From assembly GCA_028023455.1 (NCBI GenBank), contig JAQFVV010012423.1, positions 5,994,269 to 6,058,268 of the forward strand: a DNA stretch of 64,000 bases, in the 5' to 3' direction. The position numbers and the translations under genes were made by a program. This DNA is from Epiperipatus broadwayi. Its lineage: Eukaryota; Onychophora; Udeonychophora; Euonychophora; Peripatidae. The notes beneath the pieces were generated by a model. It had not been told where the DNA came from. It saw only the letters and a list, made by a program, of their open reading frames with translations, and did not search any database. Below, piece by piece: positions 49,600-61,600 of this stretch; the first letter of the stretch is position 1; each line of letters starts with the position of its first letter.

Positions 49600-52369
49600 A
49601 TTAGTTGAATATTTTAGGATTGTCACAGTAAAACTTATTAGGTTAACCCATTCCTCATTTGTACAGGCCCAAATATGCTCATAAACGATAAATTATTAAC
49701 TATCATATCAAGAGTAAACCTCTCTTTAGAGATGAATTTTTAAACGTCCTTATCATTACTTATCACTGCATTGATAACATTAATTTATTATTATACTATA
49801 ACTCATTAGCATACTAAATCAGTTGCTTATATGCAAAGTAATAACCGCATTAAATCTGTGCTATGTTTTCTAATGTAAATTAAATTGTTTATATTTATTA
49901 AATTATTATGTTTTAATAATTACTCATGCGTTGTGTCTTACTGACTCTCACTCATTGAATTCCATTAAATATTTATAATAATGTTAGTAATATTTAGAAG
50001 TTATAACTAATTACTTTAAATGGACATTTATCTCTGGGTTGTTCTGTCTTTGCCCATTCTGGATAGATACTATTTTATAATTCATGTTTCTTTTGCAATG
50101 CTAGCTGTGTGCAATTCATTTAAAATTTATAAATTGTCCCTTCACATAAGATATTTGATTGAGCCAATATTTGGTATTTATTTACATTAATTACCCTATA
50201 GATCTCATGTTTCTCTGCTGTGTCTCTGGGACCAGAATGAATAAAATTTCATGTTATCATCAGAAGTGTTGTTTATAATGTTATAGTTTTAGAGAAGAGA
50301 AAATAGGGCAGAATTCATGATTGCTCCTGACCTGTGTATCTTGGGCATGAGTGGATTTAGGGTACTTTTGCTTAGATTCTAAACCTTGTTAAATGAACAT
50401 ACAATTCTGACCGGTACACTATTCCAATATTTCCCTGACAAACCAAAAAATATCAATGCTGATGGAAAATATTCTATAATCCAGACATCATGTGATCACT
50501 GGTATAAAATCTGAAGTTTGGAAAATCCAAACAATCTTCGCAATTTTTTTGAAGACAAAATCTAAACAGATTCAAATTTTTAAATAACCTTCGTTGTCAT
50601 CTACATGGTGATTGGTTAGACTAAACAGCTCAATATTTGTCTTTGCTAGACAAAATGACTTATTATTCTATGAAAAGAATGAGTAACAACACATAAACCA
50701 GAAATCATCATTAATTAAGAAATCTAATTTATTACAATCAACTGTTAGTGAGGAAATGGATAAATTGACTTATGGAATGCTGTCTCACAACAACAAAAAT
50801 TGCTGGATGTCTTCAATTGGAATTAATATTAAATACTAGATATAATTGAAAAATTATATTTATCAACTTCAAATAAGTATGTGATGTTTATTTTCAAAAT
50901 ATTGTAAAAATAATTGATTTCTTCTTATTTCAAGAAAATGTGAATAGTGTAAATTTATCTCATCTTTACTTATGTAAGGAAAAACCTTAAATATTAATTT
51001 TTTCAACTCATATACACCTCCATGATCATCACTTGGAGAAACTGCTGAACTTTGATTCAAAAAACAATGTAAATTGTTTTGTTATGGATGATGAACTAAT
51101 TGCTTTATCAGAGATACAATCAGAATTAATAGTACCATAAATTAAAGATCTATAAGTTAATAGATTAATTATATATCTCAAATTAAAGGAGTAATAAATA
51201 TTAATCATTTGGATAAAATTATAACATCTGCTCAAATAAATTACATTGTTACTTGTAACAAACTAAGATTTTGTATCCAGTGCTTAAAGAAATGCATTAT
51301 GAATTATCAAACTGAAATATTTAAATACCATTCAATTAATAATAAAGCTAAATATTTAAATGCCATTTGTGAATTATAGATTACCAATGCGAATATTAAA
51401 TATGCTAAACATCTAAGTGATAAGCAATTTTAAAACAATTTAATGTGTTGAATGTAACTTGCCTTGAGTCAATAAGTATGATAAATGGAATTTATTAATT
51501 TTTAAGATATGTGCAATAAACTAACTGGATTATTTAATGCACTTTTTCAGAATTTCTACTTTCATAGTTAGTTAATATTATACTTGTTATTAATTTAATA
51601 AAATTTTCTCAGATATTATTATGTTCATTTACAGGTAATATGTTTATTTAATATTATTATTGTTGATATTGAAAGGAATTAAATGTGATTTACTTTAGGT
51701 TTATGTGGGATAACATATTAAACTTATATAACACTGTGCTATATTGCAATTATTATATGTTTTATAGGTTCCTAAGTTTCAATTTCATCCTTATTTAGTT
51801 AAATAGATCTGTAAAGAATATTTTATGCATCACTCTTATAAATTAGTGTTAATTTTTTCACAGTTATATAGTAGATAACAAGTAATCTTAATGATCTAGT
51901 TCTATTTTTCTAGTGAGGTATCACTCCTAGCATTTAAGTCTGCAAATGAATACAATAAAGGATCTTGAGGTAAAATAAATAAACCTAATGTGGTAAAAAT
52001 CATTTAGATATGCTAAATAATGATTGTAGTAACTTCTCTTAGAAATGTAAAACATTTCTCCAGCATTATTAAGTGAGGTTAATTAATTGTTGATTAGTTA
52101 GTGAAACAAACTAATTATAACCACATAGAGCATTTATCATTGATTTTTATGATGATGATAATTATCATGTAGTATTTAAATTTATGATTATTATTTTTAT
52201 ATTTTTTTAAATAAACAATCCATTTCTATTTAATGTTAGTGCCTTCATAACACATCCCAGGTTAAATTAGATTTAAGAAACAAATAGTAATGGTTATTAT
52301 ATATTTATATAATTTTCTTATTGTTATTATTCATTTTTATTATTTATTTTATATTATATAATAAAGTAA
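49600..52369. other. AT-rich stretch, no assigned gene
   Basis: Several short frames without domains. Some text near 51230-51480 is translatable with few stops but shows no known motif. Confidence 0.4.
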
Positions 52370-53820
52370 TTTTAAATGAAGAAGTGAGACGTGCAATTAA
52401 ATTTATGAAGAAAGGTAAGGCTCCAGGTAATGATGGAATTATAATTGATATATTAAAGGAAGCAGGTGAATAAATATATTTTTTTTAGCAAAGTTATATA
52501 CCAAATGTCTAAATGATAAAGATGTACCAGATGATTGAAATAATGCAGTATTAATATTAATATTTTTAAAAGGTAATAAAGAAGATATTAGAGATTGTAG
52601 ACCTATCAGCTTTTTATCAGTTTTATACAAACTTTTTACCAAGATAAGTACAACTCATCTACAGAGAACATTGGATTTCCACCAACCAAGAGAACAAGCT
52701 AGATTTAAAAGTAGTTTTAGTACAGTAGATCATATTCAGGTATTGAGAGAAGTTATATAAAGGATAAATGAATAAAAGTTATCATTATGCTTTGGATTTG
52801 TAGATTATGAAAAGACATTTGATTCTATAAACATTTCTTCATAATTAAAGCATTGGATCATCAAGGTATAGATCCAGGAAATTGTCATATTTTAAAGAAT
52901 ATTTATAAAATTGCAACAGAAACAACTGAGAAGGGTATAAGACAGGGTCACTCCATATCTCCAAAACTTTTTTACAGCAGTGCTACAAGAAGTATTTTGT
53001 GGATTAAAATAGGGAGCTATAGGAGTGAAACTAAATGAAGATTATTTAAGTCATTTAGATTTTGCAGATGATGTTGTTTTTCCAATAATGCTTTAGAGCT
53101 GCAGGAAATGTTGCAGGAGTTATCAGATGAATGTAGGACTAGAGATAAATGTTAAAAAGTCAAAAGTAATATTTAATGGATTTCTCAAAATATAAAAATA
53201 AAGATTGATTATGATGAGCTAGAAGTTAGCAGCTACAAATACCTTGGTCAGATTATTAATAGAGATGGAAACATAATGGATGAAATTAATAACAGAATTA
53301 AACTTGGTTGTAGATCTTTTTGTAGAAATAACTTGATACTAAAAGAAAATATGCCTATGTGTTTGAAAAGGAAGATTTTTAATAAATGTGTTTTACCAAT
53401 TCTTACTTATGGATCTGAGATTTGGACACTTAATAGAAGAGTAATACAAAGACTTCAGACCACTCAAAAAGTATGGAGAGATTCATGTTGGGAGTCAGAA
53501 GAAGAGATTGAAAACACAATATATGGATACGAGAACAAACAGGTATTACTGACCTCATTGAAAAAATTAAGAGACTGAAGTGGAGTTGGGCTGGACATAT
53601 TGCTAGAAGAGATGATAATAGATGAAAAATTGAAATATTAAACTGGATTCCAAAGATTGTAAAAGATCCAGAAAGAGACCACATGTGAGATGGGTGGATG
53701 AAATAAGAATGTGTAAGGGGTGATGTGAAGAAGAGAAGCTAAATATTGGAGAAGATGGATTGAACTTGAAAAGACCTTCATCCTGCAGTGGATTGATAAG
53801 GGCTGATGATGATGATGATG
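52370..53820 (+). mobile_element. RTE-like LINE, copy 3 (best preserved, RT half only)
   Basis: 5'-truncated. EVRRAIKFMKKGKAPGNDGI at 52382-52441 is the KxxKAPGxDGI block before the RT fingers. DIRDCRPISFLSVLYK-like frames follow near 52580-52630. The EKAFD position is at about 52808-52830, with IKQGHSISPKLF-like text at about 52935-52975. A worn FADD lies near 53060. The C-terminal block at 53276-53470 (FNKCVLPILTYGSEIWTLNR) is typical of RTE/BovB-like elements. GHIARRDDNR near 53595-53625 and a (GAT)n tail at 53800-53820 mark the 3' end. Frameshifts and stops make it inactive. Confidence 0.8.
53276..53578 (+). pseudogene. C-terminal fragment of the RTE-like protein (100 aa)
   Basis: IKLGCRSFCRNNLILKENMP then KRKIFNKCVLPILTYGSEIW is the conserved region after the RT domain of RTE-type LINEs. 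A frameshift near 53470 changes the frame, and the homologous text (EKIKRLKWSWAGHIARRDD) continues in another frame to about 53630. Confidence 0.7.
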
Positions 53821-54126
53821 AATAAAGTAATTGCTAATTTTTAATATTTATATTCTTATCATTATTAAAGAAACATCATCACTATATATTAATGATATGA
53901 AAAGGTTATATTTGAGATATTAGATTACACAAACAGTAATCAGGATTACAAACATAACACATCACATAACTATAGTCACCAAAACAGTAATCAAAGGCCA
54001 TTGGAATCAAAACCAAAAGATTCACACAATTCTGGACCTAGGAGTTTGCTTTAGCTCAGTTACAGCATCTAGTAATAAAGCTGGTGAAAACAATATAGAC
54101 GATGATCAAACCAAACAAAAAAAAAG

Positions 54127-54579
54127 ATGGAAATACCTAAACCTAACTCCATCCAAGGTAAATATAACATCTCACCAAGTCCTAGTGATACACTGATAGC
54201 TGTGGCTAATGAAAATATCAATCCTTGCCAAACACTGGTAGATTCTGCCACTTCCTGGTCTGCAGATGTGATGGAGAGATTCATCACTCCTAGCACCAGT
54301 CATAAAAGAAAACCATGGGTTGTATCTAGTCCTAGCTCAGGAGAAGAAGAGATGGCATTCCCAGTGAGGCAAAAGTCGAAACCCACAATATCAAATGTAA
54401 CGAACAATAAGCATAAAGGAGCCACAGAAAAGAAACGCAAGATTAATCTTCCATCTGATTTGTTAACTGGTTATCCTACCAATGGTTTGCCTGTGGACCT
54501 CCCCACTTCAGATTTAAACATCCCTCAAAACATCCGCAAGGAAATTAATAAAAAAAAGAGTCTGCTGATGCTTCATTGA
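54127..54579 (+). CDS. ORF1 protein of LINE 1 (150 aa from first ATG)
   Basis: A Ser/Pro/Lys-rich, probably disordered, basic protein. The frame is open for about 65 codons upstream of this ATG (TVIRITN... to QTKQKKK) without another Met, so the element may be 5'-truncated or the start may lie elsewhere. No zinc knuckle, RRM or esterase motif is visible. By analogy it would bind element RNA, but that is inference only. It ends 36 bp before ORF2. Confidence 0.55.
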   Translation: MEIPKPNSIQGKYNISPSPSDTLIAVANENINPCQTLVDSATSWSADVMERFITPSTSHKRKPWVVSSPSSGEEEMAFPVRQKSKPTISNVTNNKHKGATEKKRKINLPSDLLTGYPTNGLPVDLPTSDLNIPQNIRKEINKKKSLLMLH

Positions 54580-54615
54580 AACCGCCTGCGGTGGAATCTA
54601 GCGGGCCACCTTGCA

Positions 54616-55329
54616 ATGGATAACAATAAATGTTTAATCTCTGCTGTCAATATCCGAGGTATTAATTCCCTCGGTCGTATTAATGCCATCAGGCATTTCT
54701 TTAGGCAAAACTCACCACATATGTTGTTCATAGGTGAAACAAAATATCACCTAAACTCAAACTACTTCATAAAATCAGAACTTAGTAAAATAGGTTTCAC
54801 CCATTTATCTACAGGTCATGTGGCTAGGGGAGGAGTTGGGGTAATAATAAATAATCTTCTGGCTCCAACCTCCTTCAGAACAATTTATCTAGATCAGAAC
54901 CTAATTGCCTTGGAGTTTACCTTCTCCTTGAATACTTTCAATGTGATTTATGTATACAGTGCCAATGTTCATGCAACACTGCTGAAAATAGTCCACACAA
55001 TTAACCTAATTACTAATAATAATAATGCACCTACCATTCTGCTCGGTGACTTTAACATCTCCTATGAATCCTTCACAAAGAAATATTTACCCATACTCAA
55101 CAAAGTATTTCTCAATGGGAGGGAATTCTTTCCACCTGATGCATTTTCATTCTATACAAAAAACAGTCGTACACTCATTGATCTAATGTTCTACTCGGCC
55201 GAATTGCACTATGGGATAGAGGCTAAACTGCAACCGACATCCTTTTCGGATCATTTTGCGATTATGGCATCCATAGAGCTGAACAACTTTCAACAAATTA
55301 AAGTCAACCGGTCTCAGAATGTTCACTAA
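54616..55329 (+). CDS. Apurinic-like endonuclease domain of LINE 1 ORF2 (237 aa)
   Basis: Nicks target DNA to prime reverse transcription. Motifs: VNIRGINSLGR at residues 11-21, catalytic Glu in GETK (about residue 41), RGGVGVIIN near 73-81, GDFN at 144-147 and SDHF at 211-214. All expected catalytic positions (Asn, Glu, Asp/Asn, Asp/His) appear present. The frame stops at 55329 and overlaps the RT frame by 11 bp in a different phase. The uninterrupted homologue at 58844-62044 shows the two belong to one protein, so the split is a frameshift. Confidence 0.85.
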   Translation: MDNNKCLISAVNIRGINSLGRINAIRHFFRQNSPHMLFIGETKYHLNSNYFIKSELSKIGFTHLSTGHVARGGVGVIINNLLAPTSFRTIYLDQNLIALEFTFSLNTFNVIYVYSANVHATLLKIVHTINLITNNNNAPTILLGDFNISYESFTKKYLPILNKVFLNGREFFPPDAFSFYTKNSRTLIDLMFYSAELHYGIEAKLQPTSFSDHFAIMASIELNNFQQIKVNRSQNVH

Positions 55330-57847
55330 AACCAACGCCACTGAGGCATTCTTCTCAGAGGCCTACATTCTTTTTCACAAGGTGAACCTCATATACCTAC
55401 ACCCGGTCGAGGCCTGGAGTACATTTATAGGCATTATTCAGTCACTGATTACTCAATACACCTTCAAGCTTAAGGGAACAACCACACTGATGCGTGAATT
55501 AGACAGCCTGAATTGGAAAATTAAAAACTTCAATGGTCAGGATCACAACATTGAATACTTACTTGAGTTAAAAGCTTCATACAGATCAAAACAATCAGCA
55601 GTAGCAGAGATAATAGCTACAAAAAATGCAAAGAATTACCTGCCAGCTCAACATTGCTGGACCCGGGGCTATCTCAGGTGGGCTCTGGGGGCCAGAAAGA
55701 AACAGGAGGTTCCTACTTCATTGCTCATCAATGGTGGTAGCCTTACTGGTGCGAATATGATTTTACACATAGAGAACCACTTTCAAAACCTTCTCTTAGG
55801 TCACCGCACAAACCCTGCCTTGGAATGGGTGGGCACAACCGGAGAGGCAGATCATTGTATTACACTCCAAGACATCACCAGTAGGTTGCAGGGTCTCCCT
55901 GACAGTGTTCATCCTGGGATTCATGCTATCCCGAAGTTTGTGTTCACTCACTTAATTTATTTTACTGCGAGGATTATATTAAACATGTTAACCTACCTCG
56001 CCATTGAAAGGAGAGTAATTCCTAACCTATATCCAATCGCCATGGTTCCATTCATTAAAAAGAACCGGGATCCTACCTCTCTTAGCAGTATCAGACCAAT
56101 ATCGATGACACCAATTTTGTTCAAAGTCATGGAGGGTATAATAAAAGAAAAAATTCAGAATGCCATTTTACAGGATATATCGGCCTCTCAATATGCAAGG
56201 AGGGGATCATCAGCGCTGACTGCAATTGGCGAAGTGAAAATTCTGCTTGATCACATTAGATCTAACAGAAAATCCCGGCCTGTGGCAGTCCAGCTGGATG
56301 TGTCCAATGCTTTTGATACAGTAGATGTCAACATTCTTCTTGAATTGCTATCTCAGTTGGACATATCAAAACAGATAATTCAGATATTGGACAATCTCCT
56401 GAATAATAGGCATATTCATATTTTCATAAATGGACATTACTCAGATGGATTTGGCCCTTCAAGATCCATACCACAAGGTTCACCGTTGAGTGGTCTTTTG
56501 TTCATAAAGTACATCGACCCTCTGATTAAAGAGCTAGATCAGCTTCCAGGTATATATGTGCCCCGGCTTAAGAAAAACATCAAGGTTTTTGCATACATGG
56601 ATGACATACTTGTGATTCTTCCATCTCGTAAATATCTGAAGACACTTCATTCCATAATTACCAATTATACTAAAGATTATAAATTATCCATCAATCCTCA
56701 TAAGTCGTCATCCTGGTGCATCAACACTGGTAGGAAAATACTATCCAATTTTTTAGCGGAACCTCAGTGTTTTCTGGGGTTTCCTATCTTCAAGTCACAG
56801 TCTGCTATGTCTGTCTGCCTACAAAAATCCATCATAAGCAATGCTACTAAGGTGGTTCAGTCGCTGTCAAGGACATACCTGTCCCTACAAGGGAAGATTG
56901 CTCTTATTAATATGAAGATTATGGCGAGCATAAATTACTACCTGCCAATAATGTCAGTTACCAAATTATTCACCTTACAGATTCAGAGGCTCTGTGGTCA
57001 GCTCTTATGGAGAGGTCGGACCACTGCAATTAGCATCCGCAGACTTCAGTTTCACAGGAAACAGAACGGTATGGGTCTCCATTCAATACAGACAATAAAT
57101 TTCCAAAAAGGGCATTCACTTTTAGTAAATCTGGGGAAAAAATACCCTCTATCAAATATTATAGAGACTGTAATACCTACTGACAGACCTCCCCCCAGTA
57201 AACACACATGGCTTGACACCATTATTAAACAACAATCTCTATACATCGGGCACTCAATAACAGGGTTTAATAATAAAATCAACATCTGGCAGGCACATTG
57301 CCTGCTGAATCCTGTTAATACAGTTATTTATGCTCACCTAGGGTGCAACAATCATAAAATCACCTCAATATTTAAATATCTGCTACTGGAGCCCAAATTT
57401 TTGGATTATCTGATTAAGTTGAATATGGATTCCATGCCAACTAATACATTCTTATACTACAAACGGTTTCTAAATAAAATAGACCCTATTTGTCATGCCT
57501 GTTCTAGAGGAGAGGAGTCCTTTAATCACCTGTTAAATGTATGTCCAGGCTATAACAGTATTCGAAGAATTATCTCTCAACACTGCATTATAGCAGTGGA
57601 TAAAATCCTGGACATCAGGGGTTGTCTCTTCTCTGGAGACTTTACAGTAATCAGGTTATCAATCTTCCTGACATATGCTTTTTGGTACACAAGGTGCAGG
57701 ACAAAGTTCACACAACCAACACCGGATCCCAATGCTATATTTTGCGATAAGCTTAAAGCTCTTCAAGACAAGGATAAGATGCTATCCTCTAGATTTTTGT
57801 TTAACAATACATGGAGCCTACTAGTATGGCCTACAGACTCTACATGA
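55319..57847 (+). CDS. Reverse transcriptase of LINE 1 ORF2 (842 aa)
   Basis: Copies element RNA at the nicked target. RPISMTPILFKVMEG near residue 260; LDVSNAFDTVD near 325-335, with the first catalytic Asp; PQGSPLSGLLF at about 385-395; AYMDD at 425-429, with the catalytic pair; FLGFPI further on. After the RT come GLHSIQ, then a CCHC zinc motif (C725-x2-C728-x8-H737-x4-C742) and FWYTRCRTKF near the end. The frame is open throughout and all catalytic residues are present, so the RT half looks intact. The ATG at 55319 is only the first Met after the frameshift, not a natural start. Confidence 0.9.
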   Translation: MFTKTNATEAFFSEAYILFHKVNLIYLHPVEAWSTFIGIIQSLITQYTFKLKGTTTLMRELDSLNWKIKNFNGQDHNIEYLLELKASYRSKQSAVAEIIATKNAKNYLPAQHCWTRGYLRWALGARKKQEVPTSLLINGGSLTGANMILHIENHFQNLLLGHRTNPALEWVGTTGEADHCITLQDITSRLQGLPDSVHPGIHAIPKFVFTHLIYFTARIILNMLTYLAIERRVIPNLYPIAMVPFIKKNRDPTSLSSIRPISMTPILFKVMEGIIKEKIQNAILQDISASQYARRGSSALTAIGEVKILLDHIRSNRKSRPVAVQLDVSNAFDTVDVNILLELLSQLDISKQIIQILDNLLNNRHIHIFINGHYSDGFGPSRSIPQGSPLSGLLFIKYIDPLIKELDQLPGIYVPRLKKNIKVFAYMDDILVILPSRKYLKTLHSIITNYTKDYKLSINPHKSSSWCINTGRKILSNFLAEPQCFLGFPIFKSQSAMSVCLQKSIISNATKVVQSLSRTYLSLQGKIALINMKIMASINYYLPIMSVTKLFTLQIQRLCGQLLWRGRTTAISIRRLQFHRKQNGMGLHSIQTINFQKGHSLLVNLGKKYPLSNIIETVIPTDRPPPSKHTWLDTIIKQQSLYIGHSITGFNNKINIWQAHCLLNPVNTVIYAHLGCNNHKITSIFKYLLLEPKFLDYLIKLNMDSMPTNTFLYYKRFLNKIDPICHACSRGEESFNHLLNVCPGYNSIRRIISQHCIIAVDKILDIRGCLFSGDFTVIRLSIFLTYAFWYTRCRTKFTQPTPDPNAIFCDKLKALQDKDKMLSSRFLFNNTWSLLVWPTDST

Positions 57848-58170
57848 ATTTTGGACCCGATATATCCACATTGTAGTGTATTGTAGAAGAAGTAGTCTGT
57901 GTTGCAACATGTCAGATTCTTCTAGAGGGGCATTGATTTCATACTACATCTATCCCAGCTGATAAGTTAGCATTATTGGGTCATTCTTTGCACTGGCAGG
58001 GGTGGGCAATGCCAACTAAATAGTACGTATCTGCTCATTTTATAACCTGCTAGTGCGGAGAATGGCTCTTGCATACTTTTTCCAGACCAACGCCAGCAAT
58101 GGATGAGCCAACATTAATAAAGTGTTTTTATTATGCATCTGTACAATTTTATAATGTCAATAAATATATT

Positions 58171-58409
58171 TTTTTTAAATAAAATCAGATTTAAAAAATC
58201 TATTTGGGTTGAATATATCATTACGTATTAATGCTATCTGAAATATAAAAGTATTGGATAGGATGATATACATAAAATCCCTTTTACATTGTTATGACCT
58301 ACTATACATAAACACATTGTAACCGTGTATTTATTGATATGCTCTCTGTATTACATTTTTGTAAATACAAGCTTATAAAAGTAATGTCACATTATATATG
58401 ACTGGTTTA
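58171..58409. other. Spacer between LINE 1 and the (ATT)n array
   Basis: AT-rich. It may be the remaining 3' end of LINE 1 or old flanking DNA. No feature supported. Confidence 0.4.
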
Positions 58410-58624
<215 letters not shown>

Positions 58625-61600
58625 GTTTCAAAAGGCCTTTATTGTCTCAAAAGAATTACAAATTTTGTATTTACATAGTTTGTCTACATATAATATCCTG
58701 GATTGTCCATTATCATTTGAACACCATTAGCAAATCAATTACTTATAATAGAAAGGAAAAAATTGTTGCTAAATTGTCCTTGTTGCTAATTTGACATGCA
58801 TATCCTTCTAAGTTTTTTTATAATGTTTAATTTCCTCAATTCACTATAACATAGATCTAATTTTAAGTAATGACCAGGTTGCTGCATAAATGTCAGGTCT
58901 GGCCAGTCTCTTATCCCTTTTCTGTATTATTTCAAGTTTATTTGAAAAAGTAACTGAATGTCTCCTGGAATTGTTACCAATTAGAAAAGTGCATCTAGTA
59001 CACCAGTATGCATATAGCACAAAGGTTTCTGCCCTGATACTTGGTGTTAATCCTTCTCTAAATGCAGAAATCAATTGATGCATTGTTACATTAGACCTCC
59101 TGTAACTGCTAGTTATGAGATTTCTTATGTGCCTAAGTCCCTCACAGTGATATAGCAGATGTGATAGGGTTTCCTCAGCTCGATGGCATAACCCACAAAA
59201 GGGATCAATTGACGTATACAGTCTTTTATGGCAAAGAAAATATGTGGTAGGTAATGCAGATAGATTAAGTTTTATTAGAAAATTGAAAAACTTTGGTTCT
59301 AAGGCCCATCGTTTATACCTTTTAACCAATTGCTTATTATTAATTCCCAGTATTGGTTCTAAAGCAATTGTGTTATTATCTTCATGCATTAATTCATAAA
59401 TTTCCCAGTATTTGTATTTATTAATAAATTGCTCTGGGATTTTTGATTCTGTTTTACAAAGATGTATTAATTGTTCAAAATATGATAATTTTTTTGGTGG
59501 TGGTTTATCAGTTGGAATGACCTCTATGAGCTCCTTAATTTTTGGAAATTGTTTAATAATATCAATTATATTGTTCATCATTCTTTGTTTTGCAAAAATA
59601 CCAATATCATGTAAGCCCAAACCATTTTTATTCAATGGCTGACATAGTTTTGCCATTGATATTGCCACGACTTTCCTTGACCATAGTAGTTGATTGCAAA
59701 TGGTCTTAATTTTGGAGATAAAAGCTTTTGAGAAAGCAACCACTGGCATAAAGTAAACTATCTTAGTCATCATCAAACTATTAATCAATTGAATCTTGGA
59801 ATATACTGACATATAGGTATTGGATAGAGAGTCTGCTATTTTCTGTATTTCATTTTTCAATTTGTTCTGCAAATGACATCTCATTCCAGTAGTCCCTAGA
59901 TGGAATGGAAATCCAAGGAATGAGCCTGGCTTTGCCTGGAAAATGGATGTACATGGCCTTCCTGTGAATATAGTCCATGCTGCTGTTTTTTCTGGATTGA
60001 AACTTAGTTTAAATTCCTTTGAGTATTCTTCTAAAATCATCTGTAGTTTTGGTATCTGCCTTTTTGATTTCAGGAAAACTGTAATATCATCCATGTATGC
60101 AATACATGTCAATTTTTGACCTGTTCCTGGGATCTCCATTCCCTCAAATGCCTGTTGTAATCGGACAAGAAGGGGATTTATATATAAAATAAATAAGATG
60201 GCACTAAGTGGAGACCCTTGTGAAAGTGATTTAGTTGGTGTGAAAGCTGGTGAATTTCTGCCATTTAGAGTAATGTGAAGCTCACGATTTAAGAGTAAAT
60301 TTGTTATAACATATATATGTGATTTTAGCATTTCAGTGTCATTCAATAATCTCAACAGTATAGATATATCAACATTGTCAAAAGCCGAAGCAATATCCAG
60401 CTGTACAACAATCGGGCCATATCTTTTCTTTTCTCTAACTGATGTCAAAATAGCCTTAAATAACATAGCAGCTTGTGTGGTAGATGAATGTTTTTTAGCA
60501 AACTGAGCTGGTGAAATCATCGGTAAAATAAATGGTTCTATTTTATCTTTAATTACTTTCTCTAAAATCTTTATGGGCAATGGACCCATTGATATTGGCC
60601 TTATCTCTGATAACAAAGGAATGGGCTTCTTTTTTTTATTAAACGGCACGATCGCGATTGTATTAACTCCCTCCATTGTTATTATTCCCTGCGATAAATA
60701 ATTTGTCAGCTGACACAGGCATTTGCTAGTCAGTTTGTCAAGGTGTTTTAATATGAACAGTGGAATTCCAGGGCTTCCTGGGTGACAGTTGTTGTCCATT
60801 TTATTCATTTTCATTATAAAATCATCTATAGTATAAGGTGATTCAGTCTCTGCCATTCCAAATACATTTGGCTGGTATTGTATCAATTTTCCTGGTCCTA
60901 GCTTATCTTTAAAATAGTTAAAAATTGGTAATATCATATTATTTCCAGTAAATGTTTCATTATTTATTTTAATTGCTAATGGCACTTTGATTTCAGGTCC
61001 CCTCCCTAATGCCCATCTAATATATTGCCGAGTCCATGTGTGTTGATGCATTAGGCATATTCTACTTTTTTTATTTTTTAAATAGCTCTTCAGTGTTTCA
61101 CATGCTTTGTTATAAGCATTTGTTAGTATATGTATACGTTTCTGTGTGTGCTGATTAGGAGTTATGGCCACAATACGTTTATGAATTTGTTCTGCAAGCT
61201 TCAACAACCCTGAGGGAGGTGGCTGATTTTTCACTATATGATTAATGTTAAATGACAGGATATTAATGTAAGCTAAATATTGCTGTATTGGGTTAAAGGT
61301 CATTGAAAGAATTTTATTCCACATAATATAAGTCTCTGAAAAAATAAATTCGGGTGTTAAGGTTGGAATCAACATTCTTATTGTTCTAGTTAATTGCATT
61401 CTAGAGACTTGTATATTACTGAGGTCAATTGATATGAACTGAGCTGAGTGATCAGAAATTGCTGAAGGGATTAACTTCATGCTTATTAGATGATGAAACA
61501 CTGGAGAGTAAAAACAAAGATCAATTAATGATGAAAATCGGCCATTATGAAATGAAACAGCATCTTCATGTAAGTAACCCCTTGCACTCATCAATGGAAT

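Larger units (their letters stand above)
53933..58170 (+). mobile_element. L1/Tx1-like LINE 1, plus strand
   Basis: Two-ORF non-LTR element: ORF1 (54127-54579, open upstream to 53933), endonuclease (54616-55329), RT (55319-57847) and a 3' region with AATAAA at 58116-58121. ORF2 is split by one frameshift at about 55320. GC content of the coding part is clearly higher than the surroundings, consistent with recent arrival. Both the protein order and the C-terminal CCHC are L1/Tx1-like. The clade is inferred, not proven. Confidence 0.8.
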
